From NCBI RefSeq assembly GCF_001514215.1, contig NZ_KQ948852.1, positions 12,292-76,291 of the forward strand: a stretch of 64,000 nucleotides of DNA, read 5' to 3'. Source of the DNA: Streptomyces bungoensis (lineage in GTDB: Bacteria > Actinomycetota > Actinomycetes > Streptomycetales > Streptomycetaceae). This document shows positions 6,892-15,338 of this stretch, piece after piece (the first letter of the stretch is position 1; every line of letters starts with the position of its first letter). Under the pieces are notes generated by a model. The model was not told where the DNA came from and searched no databases. It saw nothing but the letters and a program-made list of their open reading frames with translations. The position numbers were made by a program, and so were the translations under genes.

Positions 6892-8112
6892 ATGCGTGTA
6901 CTGCTCGTGGGAGCCGGCGGTGTGGGCACCGCGATCACCCGGATCGCGGCCCGGCGTCCGTTCTTCGACCTGATGGTGGTCGCCGACTACGACCCGGCCC
7001 GGGCCGAGGCGGCGGTCGCGGCCCTCGGCGACGCCGGCGACCGGTTCCGCGCGGCGCGGGTGGACGCGGGCGACGAGGCGGCGGTGGCGGCCCTGCTCTC
7101 CGGCCACGGCTGCGACGTCCTGCTCAACGCCACCGACCCGCGCTTCGTCATGCCGCTGTTCCGGGCGGCGCGCGCGGCCGGCGCCACTTATGTCGACATG
7201 GCGATGTCGCTGTCCCGGCCGCACCCCGAGCGGCCGTACGAGGAGTGCGGGGTCAAGCTGGGCGACGAGCAGTTCGCGCCGGCCGCGGAGTGGGAGCGGG
7301 CGGGCGCGCTCGCGCTGGTCGGCATGGGCGTGGAGCCCGGCCTGTCGGACGTGTTCGCCCGGTACGCGGCCGACGAACTGTTCGACACGATCGAGGAGAT
7401 CGGCGTCCGCGACGGCGCGAACCTCACCGTCGACGGCTACGACTTCGCGCCCTCCTTCAGCATCTGGACCACCATCGAGGAGTGCCTGAACCCGCCGGTC
7501 GTCTACGAGGAGGGGCGCGGCTGGTTCACCACCGCGCCGTTCAGCGAGCCGGAGGTGTTCGACTTCCCCGAGGGCATCGGCCCGGTGGAGTGCGTGAACG
7601 TCGAGCACGAGGAGGTGCTGCTGGTGCCGCGGTGGGTCGGCGCGCGGCGGGTCACCTTCAAGTACGGGCTGGGCGGGGAGTTCATCGAGACGCTGAAGAC
7701 CCTGCACCGACTGGGACTGGACCGCACGGCGCCGGTGACGGTGCCCGGCCCGGACGGCCCCGTGCGGGTCTCGCCGCGGGACGTGGTCGCCGCCTGCCTG
7801 CCCGATCCGGCCACGCTGGGCGAGCGGATGCACGGCAAGACCTGCGCGGGCACGTGGGTGCGCGGCACGAAGGACGGGGCGCCCCGCGAGGTGTACCTGT
7901 ACCACGTGGTCGACAACCAGTGGTCCATGGCGGAGTACGGCTGCCAGGCGGTGGTGTGGCAGACCGCGGTCAATCCGGTCGTCGCGCTCGAACTCCTCGC
8001 CACCGGTGCCTGGTCGGGCACGGGCGTGCTGGGCCCGGAGGCGTTCCCCGCGCGTCCGTTCCTCGACCTGCTGACCGCGTACGACTCCCCCTGGGGCCTG
8101 CGCGAGCAGTGA
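6892..8112 (+). CDS. Saccharopine dehydrogenase family oxidoreductase
   Basis: A 406-residue NAD(P)-dependent enzyme of the saccharopine dehydrogenase/carboxynorspermidine synthase superfamily. The N terminus is a Rossmann dinucleotide site (MRVLLVGAGGVGTAITRIAARR) and the middle carries the catalytic-domain segment ALVGMGVEPGLSDVFARYAADEL. Family members join or split amino acids at a secondary amine (lysine catabolism, polyamine synthesis). No decarboxylase or aldehyde dehydrogenase partner is adjacent, so the substrate is open. The divergent TetR gene and a shared operator suggest ligand-induced expression. A LysE/ArgP pair sits less than 2 kb away. Confidence 0.88.
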   Translation: MRVLLVGAGGVGTAITRIAARRPFFDLMVVADYDPARAEAAVAALGDAGDRFRAARVDAGDEAAVAALLSGHGCDVLLNATDPRFVMPLFRAARAAGATYVDMAMSLSRPHPERPYEECGVKLGDEQFAPAAEWERAGALALVGMGVEPGLSDVFARYAADELFDTIEEIGVRDGANLTVDGYDFAPSFSIWTTIEECLNPPVVYEEGRGWFTTAPFSEPEVFDFPEGIGPVECVNVEHEEVLLVPRWVGARRVTFKYGLGGEFIETLKTLHRLGLDRTAPVTVPGPDGPVRVSPRDVVAACLPDPATLGERMHGKTCAGTWVRGTKDGAPREVYLYHVVDNQWSMAEYGCQAVVWQTAVNPVVALELLATGAWSGTGVLGPEAFPARPFLDLLTAYDSPWGLREQ

Positions 8113-8256
8113 CCGGAGACGGCCTCCGTCCGGCCGTCACCCGGCCGTCTCACCGTCCTCGTGGGGTTTCCGCTGTTTCATGCCGTCCTGACCGGTCACC
8201 CGAACCGGACGCAACCATTCGACAGGCACGGACGACTGAGATCGCAGGAGACATCG

Positions 8257-8508
8257 ATGAACAACTGGCGCGACCATGCCGTGTGCCGCCAAGAGGACCC
8301 CGATCTGTTCTTCCCCATCGGCACCGCCGGGCCCGCGCAGGTGCAGACCCAGCGCGCGAAGGCGGTGTGCGCCCGCTGCCCCGTTCAGGAGCAGTGCCTG
8401 GACTGGGCGATGGACACGGACCAGAGCATCGGCATCTGGGGCGGGACGACCGAGTTGGAGCGGCGCGCACTGCGGCGCCGCGCCCGCTCCCGGCCGCGTT
8501 CCGGCTGA
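8257..8508 (+). CDS. WhiB family transcriptional regulator
   Basis: An 83-residue WhiB-like protein that would bind a [4Fe-4S] cluster through four cysteines: C10, C38, C41 and C47 (AVCARCPVQEQC). The G-W turn GIWGG is at residues 59-63, followed by the basic tail ERRALRRRARSR. WhiB proteins act with the housekeeping sigma factor region 4 and respond to redox or nitric oxide; in Streptomyces they govern development, antibiotic production and resistance. Length and motif resemble WblE-type rather than WhiD or WblC proteins, but I cannot fix the orthologue. AGGAG lies eight bases before the ATG. Confidence 0.95.
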   Translation: MNNWRDHAVCRQEDPDLFFPIGTAGPAQVQTQRAKAVCARCPVQEQCLDWAMDTDQSIGIWGGTTELERRALRRRARSRPRSG

Positions 8509-8530
8509 CCCGCAGCCCGTCGGGGGCCGC

Positions 8531-8770
8531 TCAGCGTCCACCGCGGCGCAGCGGCCCCCACGCGCGTTCCTGCCGGGCCACCTCGGCCCTGGCCTCGTCG
8601 ATCACGCCGTCGGCGATCCGGCACAGCGGGTCCACGTCCACGACGAGCGGCTCGTTGTCCGGGCCCCGGCCCGTCTCCCGGCCCGACAGGACCCAGGGAC
8701 GCACGCCGGGGCCCTTCTCGTGCGGCAGGTGCGCGTAGTCGTACAGGCGGCGCGCCACCCACAGTTCCAC
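8531..8770 (-). pseudogene. Truncated DUF6098-type gene (C-terminal remnant)
   Basis: The open frame encodes about 79 residues starting V/M-ELWVARRLYDYAHLP and containing GPGVRPWVLSGRETGRGP and DNEPLVVDVDPL. These are the C-terminal half of Streptomyces DUF6098 proteins as I remember them, which are normally about 140-150 residues. The expected N-terminal half is absent: upstream, this frame reads an unrelated Gly/Gln/Arg stretch, and a neighbouring frame holds a short coding-like piece (FDMSPANKAKVVGA). Loss of the 5' end borders the non-coding scar described next. Could instead be a short functional protein from a GTG start. Confidence 0.5.
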
Positions 8771-9298
8771 CGACCGGCCGCGCCGACCACCTTGGCCTTG
8801 TTGGCCGGGGACATGTCGAAGCGGGAGGGGTTGGTGCTGCTTCTCAAGATGCGTACGTCAAGTCACACTAACTCCATCGTGTGACGGTCAACTCTCGGAC
8901 TTGCGCTGCCCTGAGCCGACTGGGTTAAGTGATCGTGCGATCTGGGACGCCAGGTACGGCGTCGGCGTGCGGGGCCCCTGCTCCACCGGAGTGACGGTTC
9001 AGGGCCTCCCTGTCGCCTTTGGCTGTAACGACGTTCACAGTTCGCACAGGGAACTGGCCTCCCAGGTCGGACCACGCACGCGATGTATGTCGCCGCCCCG
9101 GGGTTGAGTACGCCAGGGACCAGTGCGCCCAGGACCGTTCGGGGCGCGCGGCTGGCCGGGCTCAACCCCGCTCAGTCCACATGAACGGTTCTGGTCCCCG
9201 ATGTCGAGGAGCAGCTCGGCAGCTGGGGAGATGTAGGGCTGCACCTGGGTGCAGCATAGGTGAGAAACAGGGTTCACCGAGGTCCAGGACCGCCCGCT
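8771..9298. other. Non-coding scar between two truncated genes
   Basis: About 530 bp with no convincing gene. Third-position bias is lost on both strands and the open frames are short and of poor composition. It lies between a gene lacking its 5' half (8531-8770) and a kinase gene lacking its 3' half (9299-9703), which suggests deletion or decay of a mobile or accessory segment. A minus-strand frame downstream of the kinase break still reads TERKALEAQQDLARPCMKRA, which looks like a displaced piece of a histidine kinase sensor region. I found no inverted terminal repeats or target-site duplication. Confidence 0.5.
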
Positions 9299-9703
9299 TC
9301 ATGCAGGGGCGGGCCAGGTCCTGCTGCGCCTCCAGGGCCTTCCGCTCGGTCGGTCGACGGTGGCGGCGGGCCGGGGCGGCAGCGGGGTGCCGTGCGGCGC
9401 GGAGTCGGCGACGGGGGTGCGGTCGGCGGTGGTGAGGGCGATCCGCCGGCCGGTCGCCCGGGACAGCCCGCGGACGGTGCGCCGGACGTCCGACCAGTCG
9501 GCGTGGGTGGCCGCGTAGCCGCTGAGCGTGGCCAGGATGCGGTTGTCGGCGGCGAGGTCCTGGCCCTGCTCCTCCTTCAGGGCACTGGTGGTGGTCGTCA
9601 CCGCGAGCCAGGCGGTGGCCGCGACCGAGCAGACGGCGATGAGGGCGGAGACGGAGAGCAGCCGGACGAGCAGCCGTTTGCGCAGCGGTATCCGGCGTCT
9701 CAC
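9299..9703 (-). pseudogene. Sensor histidine kinase, truncated after the sensor domain
   Basis: A GTG at 9703 overlaps the stop of the response regulator (GTGA), as in intact two-component operons. The 134-residue product has a basic start (RRRIPLRKRLLVRLL), one membrane segment (SVSALIAVCSVAATAWLAV) and an extracytoplasmic sensor part ending near TPLPPRPAATVD. HAMP, HisKA and HATPase domains are all missing; normal relatives are about 450-600 residues. After ATVD the frame reads Arg/Trp/Pro-rich sequence to a stop, while the adjacent frame resumes with kinase-like TERKALEAQQ, so a deletion with frame change has occurred. Confidence 0.75.
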
Positions 9704-10404
9704 GCCCGGCCGCCGTTCAGTTTGTAGCCGACGCCGAACACGGTCACCAGGCGTACCGGCCGTCGCGGGTCGGCCTCGATCTTCCGGCGCAGGTTCATGA
9801 TGTGCACGTCGACGGCCCGTTCGGTGGAGGCCCGGTCGAAGCCGCGGGTGCACCGCAGCAACTGCCGTCTGGTGAAGACCCGGTCCGGCTCCCCCGCCAT
9901 GGCCGGCAGGATCTGGAACTCGGCGGGCGTGCACTCCACCGGCTCGCCCGCGCGGCGCACCTCGTGCCGCACCGGGTCGACGCTGATCCCGGCGGCCCGC
10001 ACCACCGGGTCTCCGCCCCGGGCGTCCGTGCCGCGGCCGCTGCGCCTGAGCACGGTGCGGATGCGGGCCATCAGCTCGCGCGGGCTGTACGGCTTGGTCA
10101 GGTAGTCGTCGGCGCCCAGTTCGAGGCCGAGCAGCACGTCGTCCTCCGCGGAGCGGGCGGTGAGCATGACCACGGGGATGCCGGGGTCCTCGCCGTCGCG
10201 CAGCACCCGGCACACGCCGAAGCCGTCGACGACCGGGAGCATGAGGTCGAGCACGACCAGGTCGGGTCCGAGCCGGCGGGCGGCGTCGAGCGCGGCGGCG
10301 CCGTCGTGCACCACGGTGGCGGTGTGCCCCTCGGCCAGCAGGGAGCGGCGGATGAGTTCGGCCTGCTTCTCGTCGTCCTCGGCGACCAGCACATGTGCGC
10401 ACAC
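9700..10404 (-). CDS. OmpR/PhoB family response regulator (orphaned)
   Basis: A 234-residue response regulator: receiver domain (residues 1-118) with acidic pair D10/D11, phosphoacceptor D53 in VVLDLMLP, and K104 in DDYLTKPYS. A winged-helix DNA-binding domain (about 135-230) carries ERAVDVHIMNLRRKIE and VFGVGYKL. The GTG start encodes MCAHVLVAED. Its cognate kinase, translationally coupled downstream, has lost all catalytic domains, so this regulator now needs another phosphodonor or acts unphosphorylated. In the winged helix FQILPAMAGEPDRVFTRRQLL has Pro where most relatives have Leu, a possible sign of relaxed selection. Confidence 0.92.
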   Translation of the reverse strand: MCAHVLVAEDDEKQAELIRRSLLAEGHTATVVHDGAAALDAARRLGPDLVVLDLMLPVVDGFGVCRVLRDGEDPGIPVVMLTARSAEDDVLLGLELGADDYLTKPYSPRELMARIRTVLRRSGRGTDARGGDPVVRAAGISVDPVRHEVRRAGEPVECTPAEFQILPAMAGEPDRVFTRRQLLRCTRGFDRASTERAVDVHIMNLRRKIEADPRRPVRLVTVFGVGYKLNGGRA

Positions 10405-10424
10405 GAGTTCGGATCCTAAGGGCG

Positions 10425-11165
10425 TCAGCGGGCGAGCAGGTCGGCGTCTCCCATGACGGCCACCGGATGGTGCCGGGGGTCGAGGGTGCGCAGGAGTTCC
10501 CTCATGTGGGCCCGGGCGACGCTGACGCAGCCGTGCGTGGGGCCGCCGTGGTCGACGTGCAGCCAGACGCCGCCGCCGCGGCGGGGGCCGAGCGGGCGGG
10601 TCCAGTCCAGGGGGGAGGTGCCGGGCTCGCGGGTGTAGTCGACGGCGATGACGTGGTCGAAGGATCCGGCGAGGGGTTCGCCGTGGAAGCCGGTGCCGGG
10701 CGAGGCGAAGCCGGCGGAGTGGTGGTACGGGAGCCGGCTGCCGGGGTCGGGGAGCAGGCCGCCGGCGTCGCTGAGGGTGTGGACGCCGGCCGGTGAGCGC
10801 AGGTCGCCGGCCAGGTGGTGGGTGGTCCAGCCGCGCAGCGCGTTGTGCCCGAACCAGGCGTGGCCGGCGTGCCAGCCGGCCTCCGTGCGCCGGTGCAGAA
10901 CGACCGTGCAGAGCGGGGAGTTCCGGCCGCGTCCGGTGACGACGACGGCCTGCCGGCAGCGCGCGGGTATCGCGGCCGTCGTCGCGGGTCCGAGGCCGGG
11001 TATGCCCCGCGGCGCTACCTGCGCCGTGGTCCGGGGCGCGGGAGCGGCCGCCGTCGCCCGGCCGGTGGCGGTGGGCCGGCGCCCGGTCGCCTCGGCTCCG
11101 CCGCCGCAGCCGGTGAGCAGCAGCGGGGAGGCGAGGAGAGCGACGGCGGTTCTGCGCTGGATCAT
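10425..11165 (-). CDS. L,D-transpeptidase-family lipoprotein
   Basis: A 246-residue exported protein with a lipoprotein signal (LLASPLLLTGCGGG; lipobox LLTGC, Cys20). The C-terminal half has a YkuD-type L,D-transpeptidase motif: HVDHGGPTHGCVSVARAHM, with the nucleophile Cys in HGCVS and the upstream His. Such enzymes make 3-3 peptidoglycan cross-links or attach proteins to the wall. The fold variant with THHLAGDLRSPAGVHTLSDAGG matches the Streptomyces group often annotated only as a murein transpeptidase-like protein. It lies 20 bp upstream of the response regulator and may share its operon, which would place a wall enzyme under that system. Confidence 0.8.
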   Translation of the reverse strand: MIQRRTAVALLASPLLLTGCGGGAEATGRRPTATGRATAAAPAPRTTAQVAPRGIPGLGPATTAAIPARCRQAVVVTGRGRNSPLCTVVLHRRTEAGWHAGHAWFGHNALRGWTTHHLAGDLRSPAGVHTLSDAGGLLPDPGSRLPYHHSAGFASPGTGFHGEPLAGSFDHVIAVDYTREPGTSPLDWTRPLGPRRGGGVWLHVDHGGPTHGCVSVARAHMRELLRTLDPRHHPVAVMGDADLLAR

Positions 11166-11207
11166 GCGTCGGACTCTGGCCGACTCATGTGTGGAACCTG
11201 TCAGGTT

Positions 11208-12641
11208 CTAGGCCTGACTCGGCTTGCCCTTCGTGTTCAGCCAGGTGTGGAACAGGGCGTCCAGGTCCTTGCCGGAGACGTGCTCGGCCAGCTTGACGAA
11301 CTGGGCCGTCGTGCCGTGCCCGGCCCGGTGGGCGGTCGCCCAGGCACGCAGGATCCGGAAGAAGTCCGTGTCGCCGACGGCCTTGCGCACCTCGTGCAGG
11401 GTCATCGCGCCGCGCGCGTAGACGGGCGTGTCGAAGATGTTGGCGCCGCTGCCGGGGTCGCCGGGCGGGAACGCCCACAGGTGGTCGCTCGCGGGGCGGG
11501 CGTAGAGGGCGTCGAAGGTCTTCTGCGCGCTGTCGCCGCCGTGCTGCTCGGCGTAGAGCCACTCGGCGTAGGTGGCGAAGCCCTCGTTGAGCCAGATGTC
11601 CTTCCAGGTGGTCAGCGAGACGGAGTCGCCGAACCACTGGTGGGCGTTCTCGTGCACGAGGGTGCTCAGGTCGGGCGCCCTGTCGTACACGGGCCGGCTC
11701 TGGGTCTCCAGGGCGTAGCCGACGTCCGGTGCGTGGTCGACGATCGAGCCGGCGGCGCGGAACGGGTAGGGCCCGAACAGCTTGCTCTCCCAGTCGAGGA
11801 CGGAGGGCAGCTTCTTCAGCACGGGCGCGGCCGCGCGGGCCTCGCGCGCGTCGACGGCGTTGTACACCTGGACGCCGTCGCGGGTGGTGTACCGCTCGAC
11901 CTGGAACTTGCCGATGGTGGCGGTGGCCAGGTAGGCGGCCATCGGCTCGGCCTGGTGCCAGCGGAAGGTGGTGCGGCCGTGGGCGGTGCGCTCGGAGCGC
12001 AGCACGCCGTTGGCGACGGCGGTGCGTCCCTTCGGGACGGTCAGGGTGAAGTCGTACGACGACTTGTCCTTGGGGTGGTTGTTCGCCGGGAACCAGGTCA
12101 TGGCGCCCTGCGGTTCGCCCGCGACGAACGCGCCGTCGTCGGTGGGGATCCAGCCGTCGGCGGAGCCGTCCGGGTCGGTGACCGGCTTCGGCGTGCCGCG
12201 GTAGGTGACGGTGACGCGGAACACCTGCCCGTCGCGCAGGGTGTGACGGGGGGTCACCACGAGTTCCTGGCCGCTGCGCCGGAAGGCGGCGGCCGTGCGG
12301 TCGACGGTGACGCCGGTGACCTTCAGGCCCTTGAGGTCGAGGTCGAAGCGGGTGAGCTTCTGGGTGGCGCGGGCGGTGAGCACGGCCTTGCCGTCGAGGT
12401 GGCGGGTGGCGGTGTCGTAACCGAGCGTCAGGTCGTAGTGGCTGACGTGGTATCCACCGTTGCCGCTGAGCGGGAAGTAGGGGTCGCCCGCGCCGGCCGC
12501 GCCCGTCGTGCCGGCCGCCGCGGGTCCCGCGGCCCCGAGCAGCGCCGCGACGGCGACGGGGACGGTGGCGAGGACCGCCTCGCGGCGGAGGACTGCGGTA
12601 CGTCCTATGGGGGCCTGTCTGCGCGGTGGCGTCACGGGCAC
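11208..12641 (-). CDS. M1 family zinc metallopeptidase (aminopeptidase N-like), secreted
   Basis: A 477-residue M1 peptidase. It begins with a signal peptide (Arg-rich start, then VLATVPVAVAALLGAAGPAAAG), followed by the beta-sandwich domain and a gluzincin catalytic domain with the zinc motif HENAH in LVHENAHQWFGDSV and the third ligand Glu in WLNEGFATYAEWLY. It lacks the C-terminal helical domain of full-length aminopeptidase N (about 850 residues), as do many secreted Streptomyces homologues. GTG start at 12641 with GAGGAG upstream. It would release N-terminal residues from extracellular peptides. It is 42 bp upstream of the transpeptidase gene. Confidence 0.92.
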   Translation of the reverse strand: MPVTPPRRQAPIGRTAVLRREAVLATVPVAVAALLGAAGPAAAGTTGAAGAGDPYFPLSGNGGYHVSHYDLTLGYDTATRHLDGKAVLTARATQKLTRFDLDLKGLKVTGVTVDRTAAAFRRSGQELVVTPRHTLRDGQVFRVTVTYRGTPKPVTDPDGSADGWIPTDDGAFVAGEPQGAMTWFPANNHPKDKSSYDFTLTVPKGRTAVANGVLRSERTAHGRTTFRWHQAEPMAAYLATATIGKFQVERYTTRDGVQVYNAVDAREARAAAPVLKKLPSVLDWESKLFGPYPFRAAGSIVDHAPDVGYALETQSRPVYDRAPDLSTLVHENAHQWFGDSVSLTTWKDIWLNEGFATYAEWLYAEQHGGDSAQKTFDALYARPASDHLWAFPPGDPGSGANIFDTPVYARGAMTLHEVRKAVGDTDFFRILRAWATAHRAGHGTTAQFVKLAEHVSGKDLDALFHTWLNTKGKPSQA

Positions 12642-12775
12642 TCCTCAAAGCCTAGGGGGTGGCTGATGATCGTTTCGCGCACAGACTATGCATACGGTGG
12701 ACCGGTTTCGCCCTCTTTCCGGTCAAGTCGTGCCGCGTCGCGGTCCGATGGCCCGGATCGGGGGTGCCGGGACGC

Positions 12776-12806
12776 CCGAGGCCGCCGAACTGCTCGGCGG
12801 CCTCGG
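12776..12806. terminator. Stem-loop downstream of the FAD dehydrogenase gene
   Basis: Perfect 13-bp stem CCGAGGCCGCCGA / TCGGCGGCCTCGG with a five-base loop, located 33 bp beyond the stop of the minus-strand FAD gene. There is no T-run, which is common for Streptomyces terminators. Confidence 0.6.
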
Positions 12807-12838
12807 GGAGTCGGCCCGCGAGGGCAGGTCAGCAGGCG

Positions 12839-14512
12839 TCAGGCCGTCTGCCGGGCCGCCGCCCGGCCGGCCGCCCGCCCGGAGAAGAGGCAGCCGCCGA
12901 GGAAGGTGCCCTCCAGGGCGTTGTAGCCGTGGACGCCGCCGCCGCCGAAGCCGGCCACCTCGCCCGCCGCGTACAGCCCGTCGATCGGGGTGCCGTCGGA
13001 GCCGAGGGCGCGGGAGTCGAGGTCGGTCTGGATGCCGCCGAGCGTCTTGCGGGTCAGCACGCGCAGCCGGACGCCGATCAGGGGACCTGCGGCCGGGTCG
13101 AGGATGCGGTGCGGCGCGGCCACCCGGCCGAGGCGGTCGCCGATGTAGCGGCGGGCGTTGCGGATCCCCTGGACCTGGGCGTCCTTGCTGTAGGGGTTGG
13201 CCATCTGCAGGTCGCGGGCCTCGATCTGGCGGCGCACCCCGGCCGCGTCCAGCAGCGGTTCGCCGGTCAGGCCGTTCATCTTCTCGACCAGCCCCTCCAG
13301 GGTGCCGGCCGTCACGAAGTCGGCGCCCTTGTCGAGGAACGCCTGCACCGGGGCGGGAGCGCCCTTGCCGAGCAGCCGGTCGCGCAGCACGGCCTTGCGG
13401 TCCTTGGCGGTGATGTCGGGGTTCTGCTCGGAGCCGGAGAGCGCGAACTCCTTCTCGACGATCCTGCGGGTGAGGACGAACCAGGAGTGGTCGTAGCCGG
13501 CGATGTCCTCGGTGGTGCGCAGGTACTTGAGTGTGCTGAGGGTGTCGTACCCGGGCAGGCAGGGGTCGGGCAGGCGGCGGCCGAGGGCGTCGAGCCAGAT
13601 GGAGGACGGGCCGGGCAGGATGCGGATGCCGTGGCCGGGCCAGACGGGGTCCCAGTTCTGCAGGCCCTCGGTGTAGTGCCACATCCGGTCCCGGTTGGCC
13701 AGGCGCACCCCCGCCTCGGCGCTGATGTCGAGCATCCGGCCGTCGACGTAGGCGGGGACGCCGGTGACCATCTCGGCGGGCGGCGTGCCCAGCCGGGCGG
13801 GCCAGTAGCGGCGGACGATGTCGTGGTCGGCGCCGATGCCTCCGGTGGTGACGACGACGGCCTGCGCGGTCAGCTCGAAGTCGCCGAGGCGCTCGCGGCT
13901 GGAGGCGACGCCCCGCGGCGCGTCGTCCGCGGCGAGCACGGTGCCGCGCACGCCGCGCGCCGCGCCGTCCGCGACGACGAGTTCGTCGACCCGGTGGCGG
14001 TGGTGGAAGGTGAGCAGCCCGTCCCGGGCGGCCTGCCGGGCGTGGCGGACGAAGGGCTCGACCACGCCGGTGCCGGTGCCCCAGGCGATGTGGAAGCGCG
14101 GTACGGAGTTGCCGTGGCCGTCCGCCCTGAGGTCGCCGCGCTCGGCCCAGCCGACGGTCGGCAGCAGTTCGATGCCGTGCCCGCGCAGCCAGGACCGCTT
14201 CTCGCCGGCGGCGAACTCGACGTAGGCGCGGGCCCAGCGCACCGCCCAGGAGTCCTCGTCCTCGACCCGGTCGAACCGGGCGCTGCCCTGCCAGTCGTTC
14301 CAGGCGAGGTCGAGGGAGTCCTTGATGCCGAGGCGCCGCTGTTCGGGCGAGTCGACGAGGAAGAGGCCGCCGAAGGACCAGAACGCCTGGCCGCCGAGGT
14401 TGGCGGCGTTCTCCTGGTCGACCAGGGCGACGCGCCGCCCCCGGCTGGTGAGTTCGTGCGCCGCGACCAGGCCGGCGAGGCCCGCTCCGACGACGATGAC
14501 GTCCGCGTCCAT
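12839..14512 (-). CDS. FAD-binding dehydrogenase (KstD/fumarate reductase flavoprotein type)
   Basis: A 557-residue flavoprotein of the fumarate reductase/succinate dehydrogenase/3-ketosteroid dehydrogenase class. The N-terminal FAD site is DVIVVGAGLAGLVAAHELTSRG with the following LVDQENAANLGGQAFWSFGG, and the C-terminal FAD segment is GLYAAGEVAGFGGGGVHGYNALEGTFLGG. It corresponds to the group annotated as FAD-binding dehydrogenases of unknown substrate. The upstream TetR gene is 48 bp away on the same strand and a double TetR-type operator lies in front of it, so the two are probably one autoregulated operon. Confidence 0.9.
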   Translation of the reverse strand: MDADVIVVGAGLAGLVAAHELTSRGRRVALVDQENAANLGGQAFWSFGGLFLVDSPEQRRLGIKDSLDLAWNDWQGSARFDRVEDEDSWAVRWARAYVEFAAGEKRSWLRGHGIELLPTVGWAERGDLRADGHGNSVPRFHIAWGTGTGVVEPFVRHARQAARDGLLTFHHRHRVDELVVADGAARGVRGTVLAADDAPRGVASSRERLGDFELTAQAVVVTTGGIGADHDIVRRYWPARLGTPPAEMVTGVPAYVDGRMLDISAEAGVRLANRDRMWHYTEGLQNWDPVWPGHGIRILPGPSSIWLDALGRRLPDPCLPGYDTLSTLKYLRTTEDIAGYDHSWFVLTRRIVEKEFALSGSEQNPDITAKDRKAVLRDRLLGKGAPAPVQAFLDKGADFVTAGTLEGLVEKMNGLTGEPLLDAAGVRRQIEARDLQMANPYSKDAQVQGIRNARRYIGDRLGRVAAPHRILDPAAGPLIGVRLRVLTRKTLGGIQTDLDSRALGSDGTPIDGLYAAGEVAGFGGGGVHGYNALEGTFLGGCLFSGRAAGRAAARQTA

Positions 14513-14560
14513 GGCGTTCGGTGTCCTTCCCTCTGAAGACCTGTACGACTTCGGTTGCTG

Positions 14561-15205
14561 CTAGGGCTTCCGCGTCGGGACGCCGCCGCCGTCGGTCAGC
14601 AGGGCGGTCAGCAGCTGCTTGAGCCAGCCGCGGGCGGCGTCGACGTCCCTGTCCAGCAGCAGCTGGGTGGTGACGCCGTCGTAGGCCGCGACCACCGCGC
14701 GGGCGGCGCCGTCGGCGCCGCCGAGCACGGCGGGCAGTTCGGTGTGGCCGCGGGCCCGGGAGAGCCGGTCGGCGACGGCCTCGCGCAGCCGGCCGCGGTG
14801 GTCCAGCAGGGCCTGGGCGACGGCCGGGTCACGGGCCGCGTGCACCAGGAAGTCGGTCTTCACCAGCAGCCAGTCGACGTCCAGGAGCAGCACCTCGGTG
14901 ACCCGGTCCACGGAGGCGGGCACGTCCAGGTCGGGCCCGTCCTGGGCGAGGGCGTCGGCCACCTGGGCGGCGATGAGGTCGGCGCGTTCCCGGTAGAGCG
15001 CGAAGAACAGCTCGTCCAGGGTGGCGAAGTTGGAGTAGAAGGCGCCCCGGCTGAAGCCGGCGGCCTCGCAGACCTCCTCGATGGAGACCCGGCCGAAGCC
15101 CTTGGCGGCGAACACCTCGAACGCGGCGCCGAGCAGCCGGGCCCGGGTCCGCACCCGGCGCCGGGTGACGCGCCTGGCCGTCTCGGGCGTCTCCCGCACG
15201 CGCAC
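14561..15205 (-). CDS. TetR family transcriptional regulator
   Basis: A 214-residue TetR regulator. The HTH is at about residues 20-65 (FAAKGFGRVSIEEVCEAAGFSRGAFYSNFATLDELF), a form common in regulators of steroid, lipid or aromatic metabolism. It precedes the FAD dehydrogenase gene by 48 bp on the same strand and is divergent from the AlkB-like gene. Two perfect operator copies spaced 17 bp apart lie 34 bp upstream of its start, so autoregulation is likely. Ligand unknown. Confidence 0.92.
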   Translation of the reverse strand: MRVRETPETARRVTRRRVRTRARLLGAAFEVFAAKGFGRVSIEEVCEAAGFSRGAFYSNFATLDELFFALYRERADLIAAQVADALAQDGPDLDVPASVDRVTEVLLLDVDWLLVKTDFLVHAARDPAVAQALLDHRGRLREAVADRLSRARGHTELPAVLGGADGAARAVVAAYDGVTTQLLLDRDVDAARGWLKQLLTALLTDGGGVPTRKP

Positions 15206-15238
15206 CGCCCCCTCTTCCGCCCGCTCTCCTCCGCTTCG

Positions 15239-15271
15239 GATACGTCAATGTATCGGATACGTCGATGTATC
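15239..15271. promoter_or_regulatory. Tandem TetR operator, two 16-bp palindromic sites
   Basis: GATACGTCAATGTATC (15239-15254) and GATACGTCGATGTATC (15256-15271): each has GATAC/GTATC arms, and the two differ at one position. The centre-to-centre spacing is 17 bp. Placement between the divergent TetR gene and the AlkB-like gene, close to the TetR start, makes TetR the likely binder; two dimers would lie close together on the helix. Confidence 0.75.
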
Positions 15272-15338
15272 GAAACGGCCCCGCGCACACCGTTGATCAC
15301 ATGGGAACGTATTTTCGATTAAGGGGTACGCTGGCCCC

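Noticed and set aside
8863..9277. Transposase remnant in the 8.8-9.3 kb scar
   Set aside because: The short frames there show no transposase motif, and I found no terminal inverted repeats.
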